From: Clostridia bacterium | GTDB taxonomy: Bacteria; Bacillota_A; Clostridia; Christensenellales; Aristaeellaceae | Reading direction: 5' to 3' | Assembly (NCBI GenBank): GCA_017509065.1 | Contig: JAFWQM010000210.1 | Coordinates: 1-9,918, forward strand | Length of the DNA: 9,918 nucleotides | Shown: positions 1-6,293 of the stretch, piece after piece | How the letters are laid out: the number at the start of each line of letters is the position of its first letter | How positions within the stretch are numbered: the first letter of the stretch is position 1 | Made by a program: the position numbers and the translations under genes | Notes under the pieces: generated by a model | The model's database searches: none | What the model saw: only the letters and a program-made list of their open reading frames with translations | What the model was told of the DNA's origin: nothing

Positions 1-789
1 CGGCACCTTGAATACTGAAGTGATCTGGGAATGGAAGGAGGTTTGGCTTTCGTCACCCGGATGGGGATCACCCAGCACCCGATAGGGCCCGTGCCAGGTA
101 TCGGCCACAGCGAGCTGGGAAGGATTGGGCAGATAGCCCGTAGTTCCGCTGGTGACCAGATAATGCTTGCCGTGCCGGATAAAATGCGCCGTGGCTTCCC
201 GCACAAAGGGCGGCTGGGGCTGGGGAAAATGCGTGGAGTAATAGCCGGTCACGTTTGTATAATCCTCCGTCAGATCGGCAATGATGGTTTCACTATGCAC
301 CCGCTCAAAGAAATAATAGCCCTTGCCGTCCGGGGCAGTCGCCAGATCAAAATCCCCGGCGCTCATACCCAGCGGGTGCAGCCCTTTGCGGACGATCCTA
401 TACGGCCCCAGGAGATGGTCCGCGGTCAGCACCGTTTCGGTCTGCTCACCGTTTTTCTCCATGATCTTCAGCCAGCAGACATACTTTTTTGTCCTGGCGT
501 TATAGAGGATATGAGGCCGGTCCATCATGCTGGCAGGGTGCAGGGGGGATTGCGCGTCTGTTTCATCCGGTGGAATGATCAGCCCGCAGTCCTCCCAGTT
601 ATAGAGGTCCCGGGAACGGTAGCAGCGCACACCCCAATGCCAGATGCCGTTCTTTCCGTCGGTCTTTTCCTTGTTTTCGCCGTACCAATAATAGCAGCCG
701 TCCGCCAGCAGGATGCTGCCGCCGTGGGCCTGGATGGGCTTTCCGTTGGTATCCAGCCATTCCTGACCGGGATAAAACGCACGCTGCAT
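1..789 (-). CDS. GH43-like glycoside hydrolase (five-bladed beta-propeller), C-terminus beyond window
   Basis: The frame is open from ATG at 789 to the window edge, giving 263 codons with the 3' end missing. The start is supported by AAGGAG nine bases upstream. There is no signal peptide, so the enzyme is probably cytoplasmic and acts on imported oligosaccharides. Visible GH43-like landmarks are a WLDTNG..IQAHGG segment (11-24), YYWYGEN (33-39), the CYRSRDLYNWEDCG strand (56-69), RPHILYN (91-97), SAGDFDLATAPDGKGYYF (143-160), REATAHF with candidate acid Glu198, and YLVTSGTTGYLPN (210-222). The AHGG/YYWYGE opening recalls the exo-beta-1,3-galactanase-like branch of GH43. That branch is from memory, and the substrate is not proven. 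The gene follows the secreted-protein gene by 91 bp and may share its transcript, although a hairpin and a weak promoter lie between them. Family confidence is good; specificity is open. Confidence 0.85.
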   Translation of the reverse strand, partial: MQRAFYPGQEWLDTNGKPIQAHGGSILLADGCYYWYGENKEKTDGKNGIWHWGVRCYRSRDLYNWEDCGLIIPPDETDAQSPLHPASMMDRPHILYNARTKKYVCWLKIMEKNGEQTETVLTADHLLGPYRIVRKGLHPLGMSAGDFDLATAPDGKGYYFFERVHSETIIADLTEDYTNVTGYYSTHFPQPQPPFVREATAHFIRHGKHYLVTSGTTGYLPNPSQLAVADTWHGPYRVLGDPHPGDESQTSFHSQITSVFKVP

Positions 790-797
790 GGAAGGAA

Positions 798-803
798 TCT
801 CCT
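798..803 (-). promoter_or_regulatory. Ribosome binding site of the GH43-like gene
   Basis: Minus strand reads AAGGAG nine bases before the ATG at 789, which fixes the start. The A/G-rich run containing it (801-806) can pair with CCTTTT at 810-815, so a small hairpin could partly mask the site. Confidence 0.7.
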
Positions 804-806
804 TTT

Positions 807-839
807 TTGAAAAGGCCGCCGTCCAATACGGGCGGCGGC
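807..839 (-). terminator. GC-rich hairpin, possible weak terminator or attenuator before the GH43-like gene
   Basis: On the minus strand a 7-bp stem GCCGCCG/CGGCGGC (839-833 with 821-815) is extended inward by two more G-C pairs after one mismatch. The loop is five bases. It is followed by CCTTTTC, a short T-run. The stem is strong but the T-run is poor, so it may only partly terminate transcription from the upstream secreted-protein gene, or it may be an mRNA processing or stability element. It ends only a few bases before the next ribosome site. Confidence 0.45.
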
Positions 840-848
840 ACTGAGTTG

Positions 849-867
849 ATCAGAGGCAGCCTCTGAT
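849..867 (-). other. 8-bp inverted repeat just after the secreted-protein gene
   Basis: ATCAGAGG and CCTCTGAT form a perfect 8-bp stem around a 3-base loop. No T-run follows on either strand, so this is not a classical terminator. It could protect the 3' end of the upstream transcript or be an operator. Confidence 0.5.
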
Positions 868-877
868 GATTTGTAAA
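849..877 (-). promoter_or_regulatory. Candidate weak promoter for the GH43-like gene
   Basis: TTTACA (877-872) and TCTGAT (854-849) are separated by 17 bp, matching sigma-A -35 and -10 hexamers at five and four of six positions. The predicted transcript would start near 842, about 53 bases before the ATG. The -35 lies inside a cre-like sequence (872-885), and the -10 lies in one arm of a hairpin (849-867). This is a sequence match only, and chance is possible. Confidence 0.3.
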
Positions 878-885
878 CGATTACT
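872..885. promoter_or_regulatory. cre-like site (CcpA-type catabolite operator candidate)
   Basis: The plus strand reads TGTAAACGATTACT. It matches the Gram-positive cre consensus TGWAARCGYTWNCW at 13 of 14 positions. It covers the stop codon of the secreted-protein gene and the -35 of a candidate promoter for the GH43-like gene, where a bound CcpA-like protein would repress. No CcpA gene is in the window, so the role is inferred. Confidence 0.4.
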
Positions 886-1945
886 CCGTTACGAACTTCA
901 GGGTCTGTTCGATGGCGCCGAAGGGCTGCACATCGTCCACCTTGTAGTTGAGCACCATATCGGCGGCATAGCCTTCGGTGGTCAGATCGCCAGCAGCCTC
1001 GAAGTGAATGATGAAGGAATAAGTGGTCATGTCGATCTCATAGGTGCCCTTGTCCACGTCCATTTTGTTGCCCATGAAGTCGGCATACAGCTGCACGGTG
1101 TTGTCGCTCAGCAGGTTGCAGATGAAGTCGGCGTTCACGCCGTCCATGCCGGGCACAGGGATTTCGCCTTTCAGAGCATAGGCCACTTCCACGGGCTTCA
1201 CTTCCACCAGCGCCACTTCTTCGCCGCTGTCGGAAACATAGGTGTAGGTTCCGTCTTCATTCTTGGTCACCTTCGCACCCTCATCGCTCTCAGAATCAGG
1301 TGTCAGGGTGATTTCGGTCTGATCAGCATTCATGGCATAGGTGCCTTCCACAAAGAAGACGATCAGGTCTTCATACTTGCCGTTGACCTTCAGCTTCAAA
1401 GTCGCGGTGTCGTCATCGGGATTGATGAGGCTCAATAGCTCCACAGCGGGCTCGCCGGCATACTGGGCGGCAAATTTGCTGTTCTCAGGATCGGTATCCA
1501 GGTTCAGGGCGCAGTTGCCGCCGCCCACGCCGGTGATGGCGGCCATGTCATTGTAGATATGCTCGGCGTCCATGGCGCAGCGGTCGATTTCCTTGCCGTC
1601 GAAATCATAGAAAACCACGGTATAGGGAGCGGTGGCTTCGGTCATGGTGCCCGCTTCGCTGGCGGCGCGATCCATGGCCACGCTGTAAGCGCGTTCCTCG
1701 GCGAGCACCTCATAGGTGCCGTCAAAGGTGATCTGATCCATGCACATGCCAGCGTGGAATACTTTGCCGAGGCCGGGAATCTCATCGTAGAAGTGGATAT
1801 AGTAATTCATGAACATGGTACCCACATCATAGCCGTAGGAATAGTAGGTGCCAGCCAGGTTGGGTACTTCGCCTTCCGCCTGAGCGAAAGCAGCCAGTGA
1901 AAGGGTCAGGACCAGGCAAAGCAGCAGGGCGATCGCTTTTTTCAT
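881..1945 (-). CDS. Secreted beta-rich protein of unknown function
   Basis: The protein has 354 residues from ATG at 1945, chosen over an upstream ATG at 1993 because AAGGAGG sits 10 bases before it and MKK starts a textbook signal peptide. The signal has a basic N-terminus, a hydrophobic core at 4-20 and a likely cleavage after AQA at 23. There is no lipobox Cys at the cleavage point, so it is probably released or held at the wall rather than lipidated. The mature part is acidic and rich in beta-type alternation. A GTY element recurs at 32, 76, 201, 222 and 300, often preceded by D or E and followed by a strand, as in repeated lipocalin-like sheets. I recognise no catalytic motif. Its promoter carries the same direct repeats as the importer promoter, which suggests a role in extracellular handling of the same substrate. 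Function is not assigned. Confidence 0.85.
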   Translation of the reverse strand: MKKAIALLLCLVLTLSLAAFAQAEGEVPNLAGTYYSYGYDVGTMFMNYYIHFYDEIPGLGKVFHAGMCMDQITFDGTYEVLAEERAYSVAMDRAASEAGTMTEATAPYTVVFYDFDGKEIDRCAMDAEHIYNDMAAITGVGGGNCALNLDTDPENSKFAAQYAGEPAVELLSLINPDDDTATLKLKVNGKYEDLIVFFVEGTYAMNADQTEITLTPDSESDEGAKVTKNEDGTYTYVSDSGEEVALVEVKPVEVAYALKGEIPVPGMDGVNADFICNLLSDNTVQLYADFMGNKMDVDKGTYEIDMTTYSFIIHFEAAGDLTTEGYAADMVLNYKVDDVQPFGAIEQTLKFVTE

Positions 1946-1954
1946 GGTATTTTT

Positions 1955-1961
1955 TCCTCCT
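1955..1961 (-). promoter_or_regulatory. Ribosome binding site that decides the secreted-protein start
   Basis: AAGGAGG lies on the minus strand, followed by about 10 bases and the ATG at 1945. It falls inside the reading frame if the upstream ATG at 1993 were used, so the shorter form that begins with the signal peptide is preferred. Confidence 0.75.
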
Positions 1962-1993
1962 TGCCATCTTGCGGATGGGTTGTTTTCTGACAC

Positions 1994-2020
1994 GGAACCA
2001 TCATCCGTGCTGATGGTACC
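1994..2020. other. Imperfect inverted repeat at the start of the secreted-protein transcript
   Basis: GGAACCATCA (1994-2003) and TGATGGTACC (2011-2020) are complementary at nine of ten positions around a 7-base spacer. A second, perfect palindrome ATGGTACCAT (2013-2022) overlaps it and touches the -10-like hexamer. It could be an operator or a 5'-end mRNA hairpin. Confidence 0.4.
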
Positions 2021-2084
2021 ATTATGCCATCGGCGGAGGAAAAATGCTGTATGAAATCCGATGAAAAATCCTGCTGATCCGACA
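2021..2084 (-). promoter_or_regulatory. Promoter and tandem operator of the secreted-protein gene
   Basis: Two half-sites, TGTCGGATCA (2084-2075) and CATCGGATTT (2063-2054), start 21 bp apart. They are followed after exactly 27 bp by CATAAT (2026-2021), a good -10 match. No strong -35 is seen, as expected for an activator-dependent promoter. Counting from 2084 down to 2040, 33 of 45 positions match the importer promoter counted from 8201. The first half-site begins only 6 bp after the response-regulator stop codon. Confidence 0.6.
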
Positions 2085-2090
2085 TGAATG

Positions 2091-2861
2091 CTACTTGCGG
2101 ATCTGCTTCTGATACTCCCGGGGCGTCATGCCATAGTGTTTTTTGAACTGTTCGGTAAAGTAGGAATAATTGCCGAAGCCCACCGTGTTGGCGACCATGG
2201 AAATGGTCAGATCTTCCCGCTGCAGCAACTCTCCGGCAAGACGAATGCGCTTCTCCTGAATGTATTCCGAAACGGTCATGCCGTATTTTTTCTTGAAAAG
2301 GCGGGTCAGGTGATCCGCGCTCACATAGCACAGCGTAGCCAAATCCCGAACGGAAAGCTCCTCCGCCAGGTGGCTGTCAATGTACCCCACAGCCATTTCC
2401 AGCGCGTTTACAGCGTCCCCCTTCGTTTCCTTCGCCAGAGAATCAATAAACTGCTGCCCGTATTGGCGGATCTGTTCATTCTGCCGTCGCTGATTCACCT
2501 TCTCCTTGGCCCGAAGAAGGATCTCGGTAAGCTTTTGATACCGGACAGGCTTTAGCACATATTCCATACAGTTCAGACGCACAGCTGTCTGAGCATAGTC
2601 AAATTCGTCATGACAGGTCAATATAATGCATTCCGTATTCGCGCTGTGCTCATTCATGTAGGCGATCAGCTTCAGCCCGCTTTCTCCCGGCATTTCAATA
2701 TCGCTGACAAGGATATCCACATAGGTTTTTTTGACGATGCTCACGGCCTCTTCATAGCTGCAAGCTGTCAAAACCTTGTCAAAGCCCAGCATATCCCAGT
2801 TGATGCCATCCAGCATTCCCTGAATAGCAAATTGTTCATCGTCCACAATCAGGATGTTCAT
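2091..2861 (-). CDS. AraC-type response regulator (YesN-like)
   Basis: The protein has 256 residues. The N-terminal receiver domain (about 1-120) has the acidic pair D7-D8, the likely phospho-acceptor D54 in SDIEMPG, T82 and K104 in LKP. A basic linker with coiled-coil character (115-145) leads to a C-terminal AraC/XylS DNA-binding domain (about 153-254). Its two helix-turn-helix units are centred on LSVRDLATLCYVSADHLTRL and ISMVANTVGFGNYSYF, and it ends with the typical FKKHYGMTPREYQKQ. It overlaps the kinase gene by four bases (ATGA), so the two are translationally coupled and act as a pair. Regulators of this type usually activate neighbouring sugar-uptake operons. Here both flanking target promoters carry paired direct repeats with 21-bp spacing, suited to AraC-type binding. 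Family is certain; the inducer is unknown. Confidence 0.95.
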   Translation of the reverse strand: MNILIVDDEQFAIQGMLDGINWDMLGFDKVLTACSYEEAVSIVKKTYVDILVSDIEMPGESGLKLIAYMNEHSANTECIILTCHDEFDYAQTAVRLNCMEYVLKPVRYQKLTEILLRAKEKVNQRRQNEQIRQYGQQFIDSLAKETKGDAVNALEMAVGYIDSHLAEELSVRDLATLCYVSADHLTRLFKKKYGMTVSEYIQEKRIRLAGELLQREDLTISMVANTVGFGNYSYFTEQFKKHYGMTPREYQKQIRK

Positions 2862-4273
2862 GTACGCTCCTCTTCTTTATTGTCCGATGCCAGGAATGGC
2901 ACCACCATGTAGACCTGTGTCCCTTTTCCTTTTTCGCTGGAAAAATTCACCTCTCCTTCTTCCCCATAAAACAGCTCGATTCGCCGCAGGCAATTATAGA
3001 TGCCAATGTGTTTTTTCCCGCTCTCGTCAATATAGGGTTCGTGGGCTTTCAGCTTTTCCAGCACTTCCGGCAGGATGCCGCTGCCCGTATCGGTGATGGC
3101 GATATGCAGGGCGTCTTTTCCCTTCTTGTTTTGTTCCTTTCGCACGGAGACCACGATTTCGATGGCTTCTTTGGGCTCCAGCGCGTACTTGATGGCATTC
3201 TCCACAAAGTTTTCGATCAGCAGCGGCGGGATCTGGGCGTTCAGGCATTCCTCTTCCGCCTGGTACACATAGGAAAAACGGCCCGGAAAACGGATGCGCT
3301 GGATGCGGATGAAATTATCCACAAATTCCAGTTCCTGCCGAACAGTGACCAGCTGCTGGCCCCGGCGCAGCACATAGCGGAAATAATCCACTAGACACAG
3401 CGTATAGTCCTGGATCACGGGATAGTTTTTGCTTTCCGCCAAGGCATAAATCGTATTGTAGGAGTTCAACAGCATGTGAGGATTCACCTGCAAGCGCAGA
3501 TTGTCCATCTCGGTTTCCAGGAGTTTGATGTCTTTCTCATGGGAAACCTGGATTTCCTCAGCCATCCGGTTGAAGTCATCAAAGATCATCAGGAAATCAT
3601 CGCTGATTTTTTCGGATTGCGGCGGAATCCGGTAAGCGCTGTCCGTTCCCAGCGTGTCGATTGCATTCCGCAGCGTGTCCATGGGCTGGAGGATGTCAAG
3701 GAGGAGCCGTTTGTACAAAAAAGGGCTGAGCATCAGCGTGGCCATGGAGATAATCAAACCGATCCAAAGGACAAAAGGCACATGAACCAGTGCAAAATGA
3801 TACGGGAAGGTAACCAGAACCCGAAAAGACAGCTCCTCCCCCTGCCATTCATATTTATAAGGGTTTTTCCTTAACGCTTCAAATTCTTCCGGAGATTCGG
3901 CGTAAGAACCGTCATTTGACAGCAAAAAGGCCTGGCTGCCATTCCGGGACACGTATACCTTCCCGTTATACGCTTCCACATAAGCATGGAAATGACTGAA
4001 TTTTTCGGATACTCCGGCGGGAAAATCCGTGAGGGGATCCCAGTTTTCCTGTTCAAACTGAAGCGCCGCTGTTCTCAGAAACGACGACAGCCCGTTATTC
4101 CCGATCTGATAGGTCAGCTCGCGGCTCTGCACAATGGAAATGACGGAGATGACCACACAGATCAGGCAAACGGGCAGCACCAGGGCCAGGATCATTGTCA
4201 TGAGCCTGGGCCGGAGGCGGCGGAAGAATTCATGGCTCCAGAACCAACCCTTGAACATCTGAAGAGATTTCAT
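2858..4273 (-). CDS. Membrane sensor histidine kinase (YesM-like, His_kinase family)
   Basis: The protein has 471 residues from ATG at 4273, preceded by GGAGG nine bases upstream. An ATG at 4408 in the same frame would place the start inside the upstream terminator and ahead of the promoter, so it is rejected. Transmembrane helices lie at about 24-48 and 163-186 and flank a sensor domain of roughly 115 residues outside the cell. A HAMP-like linker follows (187-245), then the phospho-acceptor segment LRLQVNPHMLLNSYN with His266, an N box ENFVENAIKYAL (354-365), a G box DTGSGI (395-400) and GKGTQV (449-454). The usual HFLFN reads HMLLN here, a mild variation. The extracellular domain is short for this family and has no motif I can name. 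The kinase is expected to sense an external saccharide, or a binding protein loaded with one, and phosphorylate the regulator encoded next. Confidence 0.93.
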   Translation of the reverse strand: MKSLQMFKGWFWSHEFFRRLRPRLMTMILALVLPVCLICVVISVISIVQSRELTYQIGNNGLSSFLRTAALQFEQENWDPLTDFPAGVSEKFSHFHAYVEAYNGKVYVSRNGSQAFLLSNDGSYAESPEEFEALRKNPYKYEWQGEELSFRVLVTFPYHFALVHVPFVLWIGLIISMATLMLSPFLYKRLLLDILQPMDTLRNAIDTLGTDSAYRIPPQSEKISDDFLMIFDDFNRMAEEIQVSHEKDIKLLETEMDNLRLQVNPHMLLNSYNTIYALAESKNYPVIQDYTLCLVDYFRYVLRRGQQLVTVRQELEFVDNFIRIQRIRFPGRFSYVYQAEEECLNAQIPPLLIENFVENAIKYALEPKEAIEIVVSVRKEQNKKGKDALHIAITDTGSGILPEVLEKLKAHEPYIDESGKKHIGIYNCLRRIELFYGEEGEVNFSSEKGKGTQVYMVVPFLASDNKEEERT

Positions 4274-4312
4274 CGATCGATCCCTCCCGGGAAAGACGGT
4301 TATACTGCTTTT

Positions 4313-4341
4313 ATTATACACGAAAGCACGACTTTTGTATA
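4313..4341 (-). promoter_or_regulatory. Promoter of the kinase-regulator operon
   Basis: TATACA (4341-4336), 17 bp, then a perfect TATAAT (4318-4313). The predicted start is near 4306, about 33 bases before the kinase ATG. The direct repeats seen at the other two promoters are absent, so the regulator pair is probably made at a basal level without this operator. Confidence 0.7.
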
Positions 4342-4343
4342 GT

Positions 4344-4375
4344 AAAAAAACGGCCTGCGCCATGCGCAAGCCGTT
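4344..4375 (-). terminator. Rho-independent terminator of the importer operon
   Basis: On the minus strand AACGGC-T-TGCGC, loop ATG, GCGCA-G-GCCGTT forms a 12-bp stem with one T-G wobble (4375-4349), followed by a run of seven T (4350-4344, partly inside the stem). It begins 16 bases after the last permease stop codon and ends two bases before the -35 of the next operon. Confidence 0.9.
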
Positions 4376-4391
4376 GGAATGCAACCTTTGA

Positions 4392-5303
4392 TCAACCTTT
4401 GACGCCACCCTGAATGACGCCCTTCTCCATTTTGTCCTGGAAGAAGGGGAAAGCGATAATGATGGGCGCGATGGCCGCGATGATCACCGCGAACTGGATC
4501 AGATAGCGGGCGTAATTGGGGTTGGAAGAATTGAGGAAGTCGGCGTTCTCGGAGGTAATCTGGCGGATCACCAGCTGCAGAGGCCACAGGGCCTTTTTGT
4601 TGGGCACATAAATGGAAGCCTGCAGCCAGGAGTTCCACTGGCCGACCGCCAGGTTCAGGATGATCACGCTACCCATGTTCATGGCCTGGGGCAGTGTGAT
4701 TTCAAACAGGGTGGAAAGATGCCCCGCGCCGTCGATGTGGCTGGCCTCGTACATTTCCTTGGGGATGGAGTTGAACGCGTTCATCATCATGATGCAGTAC
4801 ATGGAATTGGTGCATCCCGGGATGACCAGCGCCCAGGGGGTGCCGACCCAGCCCAGAGCCCGGATGATCATGTAGGTGGGCACCATGCCGCCGCCAAAGA
4901 GCATGGTCACCATCAGCGCCATTGTGACGGGCTTTTTCAGCTTCGTGTCCCGGCTCAGGGCATAGCCCGTGACTGCGGACAGCAGGAAACCGATCACTGT
5001 GAAGCTGATCGTATAGATGATGGTGTTGATATAGCCTCCCACGATGCTGGCGTTCTGGAAGATCAAGGAGTAACCGTCCAGCGTGAAGCCACCCACGGGC
5101 CATAGAACCAGGCCCACATGGGCCAGCAGGGATTTACCATCCGAGAAGGAGGACATGAGTACATGCCACATGGGAAGCACGCTGCACAGCGCTACCAGCG
5201 CTACGCAAAGGTACACGATCACGTCCACAATCCTGTCCGCGATGGATTTGGTCTCCACCATGTTGTTTTCCCATTCTTCCTTTTTCCTTTGCCTTTTTGC
5301 CAT
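4392..5303 (-). CDS. ABC sugar transporter permease (MalG/LplC-like, second permease)
   Basis: The protein has 303 residues and about six predicted membrane helices, including 26-48, 92-114, 127-150, 156-176 and 271-290. The inner-membrane coupling motif EASHIDGAGHLSTLFEITLP (186-205) is the EAA loop that docks on the ATPase, and the C-terminus ends MEKGVIQGGVKG as is usual in this subfamily. The start at 5303 has GGAGG seven bases before it. That site directly abuts the stop codon of the upstream permease gene (14-nt gap), so the two are expected in equal amounts. It is the last gene of the importer operon and is followed by a strong terminator. Substrates of this subfamily are oligosaccharides or modified sugars such as uronides and aldobiouronates; the exact one cannot be read from sequence. 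Confidence 0.95.
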   Translation of the reverse strand: MAKRQRKKEEWENNMVETKSIADRIVDVIVYLCVALVALCSVLPMWHVLMSSFSDGKSLLAHVGLVLWPVGGFTLDGYSLIFQNASIVGGYINTIIYTISFTVIGFLLSAVTGYALSRDTKLKKPVTMALMVTMLFGGGMVPTYMIIRALGWVGTPWALVIPGCTNSMYCIMMMNAFNSIPKEMYEASHIDGAGHLSTLFEITLPQAMNMGSVIILNLAVGQWNSWLQASIYVPNKKALWPLQLVIRQITSENADFLNSSNPNYARYLIQFAVIIAAIAPIIIAFPFFQDKMEKGVIQGGVKG

Positions 5304-5317
5304 GGTGATCCCTCCTC

Positions 5318-6274
5318 TCAGAACAGGCTGCTTCCGGCGGCTTTACGCGACAGGGCGTTGGAACTCACCAGAAGGATTGTGGAAACAAGTGACTGGAACA
5401 AGCCGGAAGCCGCGGAAAGCGAGTAATTGCTGTTACCTCCTCCGAATGCCTGGCGATAGGTGTAGGTGTACACAGTGTCTGCCACCTTGTAGGTGCTGGG
5501 CATGTACAAAAGCAGGATGTTGTCATAGCCCGCGGCCAGCGCGGTTCCCACGTTGATAACGAACATCATCAGGATCATGGGCAGGATGGAAGGAAGGGTG
5601 ATCTTGAACAGCCGCTGCATACGGGTCGCGCCATCCAGGGCAGCTGCTTCGTGCAAATCACCGCTGACCTGGGAGATCGCCGCCACATACATGATGGATC
5701 CCCAGCCAATGCTCTGCCAGATGCCCATCAGGACGTAAATGATCCAGAACACGGGGGCCTTGTCGTTGGCAAACCAGTTCTGGTTTTCCGCCCCGAACAC
5801 ATTGGTCAGGAACAGCGTCAGGGGGCCGTCCTTGGCCAGGAACTGGGTGAACAGGGAGCAGACGATGACCGCAGCCACGAAGTTGGGCATGTAGGACATG
5901 GTCTGCGCGGTCCGCTTGAATTTCTTTGAATTGATCAGGCTCAGCATCAGTGCGAAGATGATGGGGGCCACAAAGCCGATGGTGGCGCGCAGCACGCCGA
6001 TGACCACGGTGTTGCGGATGGCCTGCAGGAAGTCTTCACCGCTGAACAGATCAATGAAGTGCTTCAGGCCCACCCACGGGCTGTGGAAGTAGCCGTCCGC
6101 GACGTTGTAATCTTCAAAGGCCATCACGATGCCGAACATCGGCAGATAGTGCAGAACGATCTCATACACGATGATCGGCACAAACAGCAGGTAGACCACC
6201 CAGTCGCGCTTGAGCTCCGCCTTCCAGCTTCGGCGGGTGGAAGCGGCCAGATCATAAGCTTTTTTCTTTGCCAT
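5318..6274 (-). CDS. ABC sugar transporter permease (MalF/LplB-like, first permease)
   Basis: The protein has 318 residues. A basic cytoplasmic start (1-24) is followed by helices near 25-50, 87-112, 128-147, 175-199, 227-250 and 288-306. The family segment YLLFVPIIVYEIVLHYLPM (28-46) is typical of the LplB group. The EAA coupling loop reads EAAALDGATRMQRLFKITLP (209-228), with the conserved Gly at the expected position. The start is preceded by an ideal AGGAGGTG with eight bases between GGAGG and ATG. The gene begins 19 bp after the binding-protein stop codon. It forms the transmembrane channel with the second permease. No ATPase gene is present, so a shared MsmK/UgpC-type ATPase encoded elsewhere is expected. 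Confidence 0.95.
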   Translation of the reverse strand: MAKKKAYDLAASTRRSWKAELKRDWVVYLLFVPIIVYEIVLHYLPMFGIVMAFEDYNVADGYFHSPWVGLKHFIDLFSGEDFLQAIRNTVVIGVLRATIGFVAPIIFALMLSLINSKKFKRTAQTMSYMPNFVAAVIVCSLFTQFLAKDGPLTLFLTNVFGAENQNWFANDKAPVFWIIYVLMGIWQSIGWGSIMYVAAISQVSGDLHEAAALDGATRMQRLFKITLPSILPMILMMFVINVGTALAAGYDNILLLYMPSTYKVADTVYTYTYRQAFGGGNSNYSLSAASGLFQSLVSTILLVSSNALSRKAAGSSLF

Positions 6275-6293
6275 GTTTCACACCTCCTATCGC

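Noticed and set aside
31..810. A 259-codon open frame on the plus strand opposite the GH43-like gene
   Set aside because: The minus-strand frame carries clear GH43 motifs across the whole stretch, and the plus-strand translation resembles no family.
1946..1993. N-terminal extension of the secreted protein to an ATG at 1993
   Set aside because: The extra 16 residues precede a normal signal peptide and contain the ribosome site of the ATG at 1945.
2040..2090. A terminator after the response-regulator gene
   Set aside because: T-runs are present (2064-2068 region and 2040-2043 region on the minus strand) but no stable stem precedes them. Read-through into the next gene is therefore possible, and no terminator is called.
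1942..2331. A 129-codon minus-strand frame overlapping the regulator 3' end and the following promoter
   Set aside because: It is out of frame with the regulator, crosses the conserved operator region, and has low-complexity shadow-like composition without a ribosome site.
2858..4273. Unusual phospho-acceptor motif in the kinase (HMLLN instead of HFLFN)
   Set aside because: His266 and the following Asn are intact and the hydrophobic swaps are conservative, so loss of activity is not indicated.
4274..4408. N-terminal extension of the histidine kinase to an ATG at 4408
   Set aside because: It would run through the upstream terminator and the kinase's own -35/-10, and no ribosome site precedes it. 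The ATG at 4273 has GGAGG at ideal distance.
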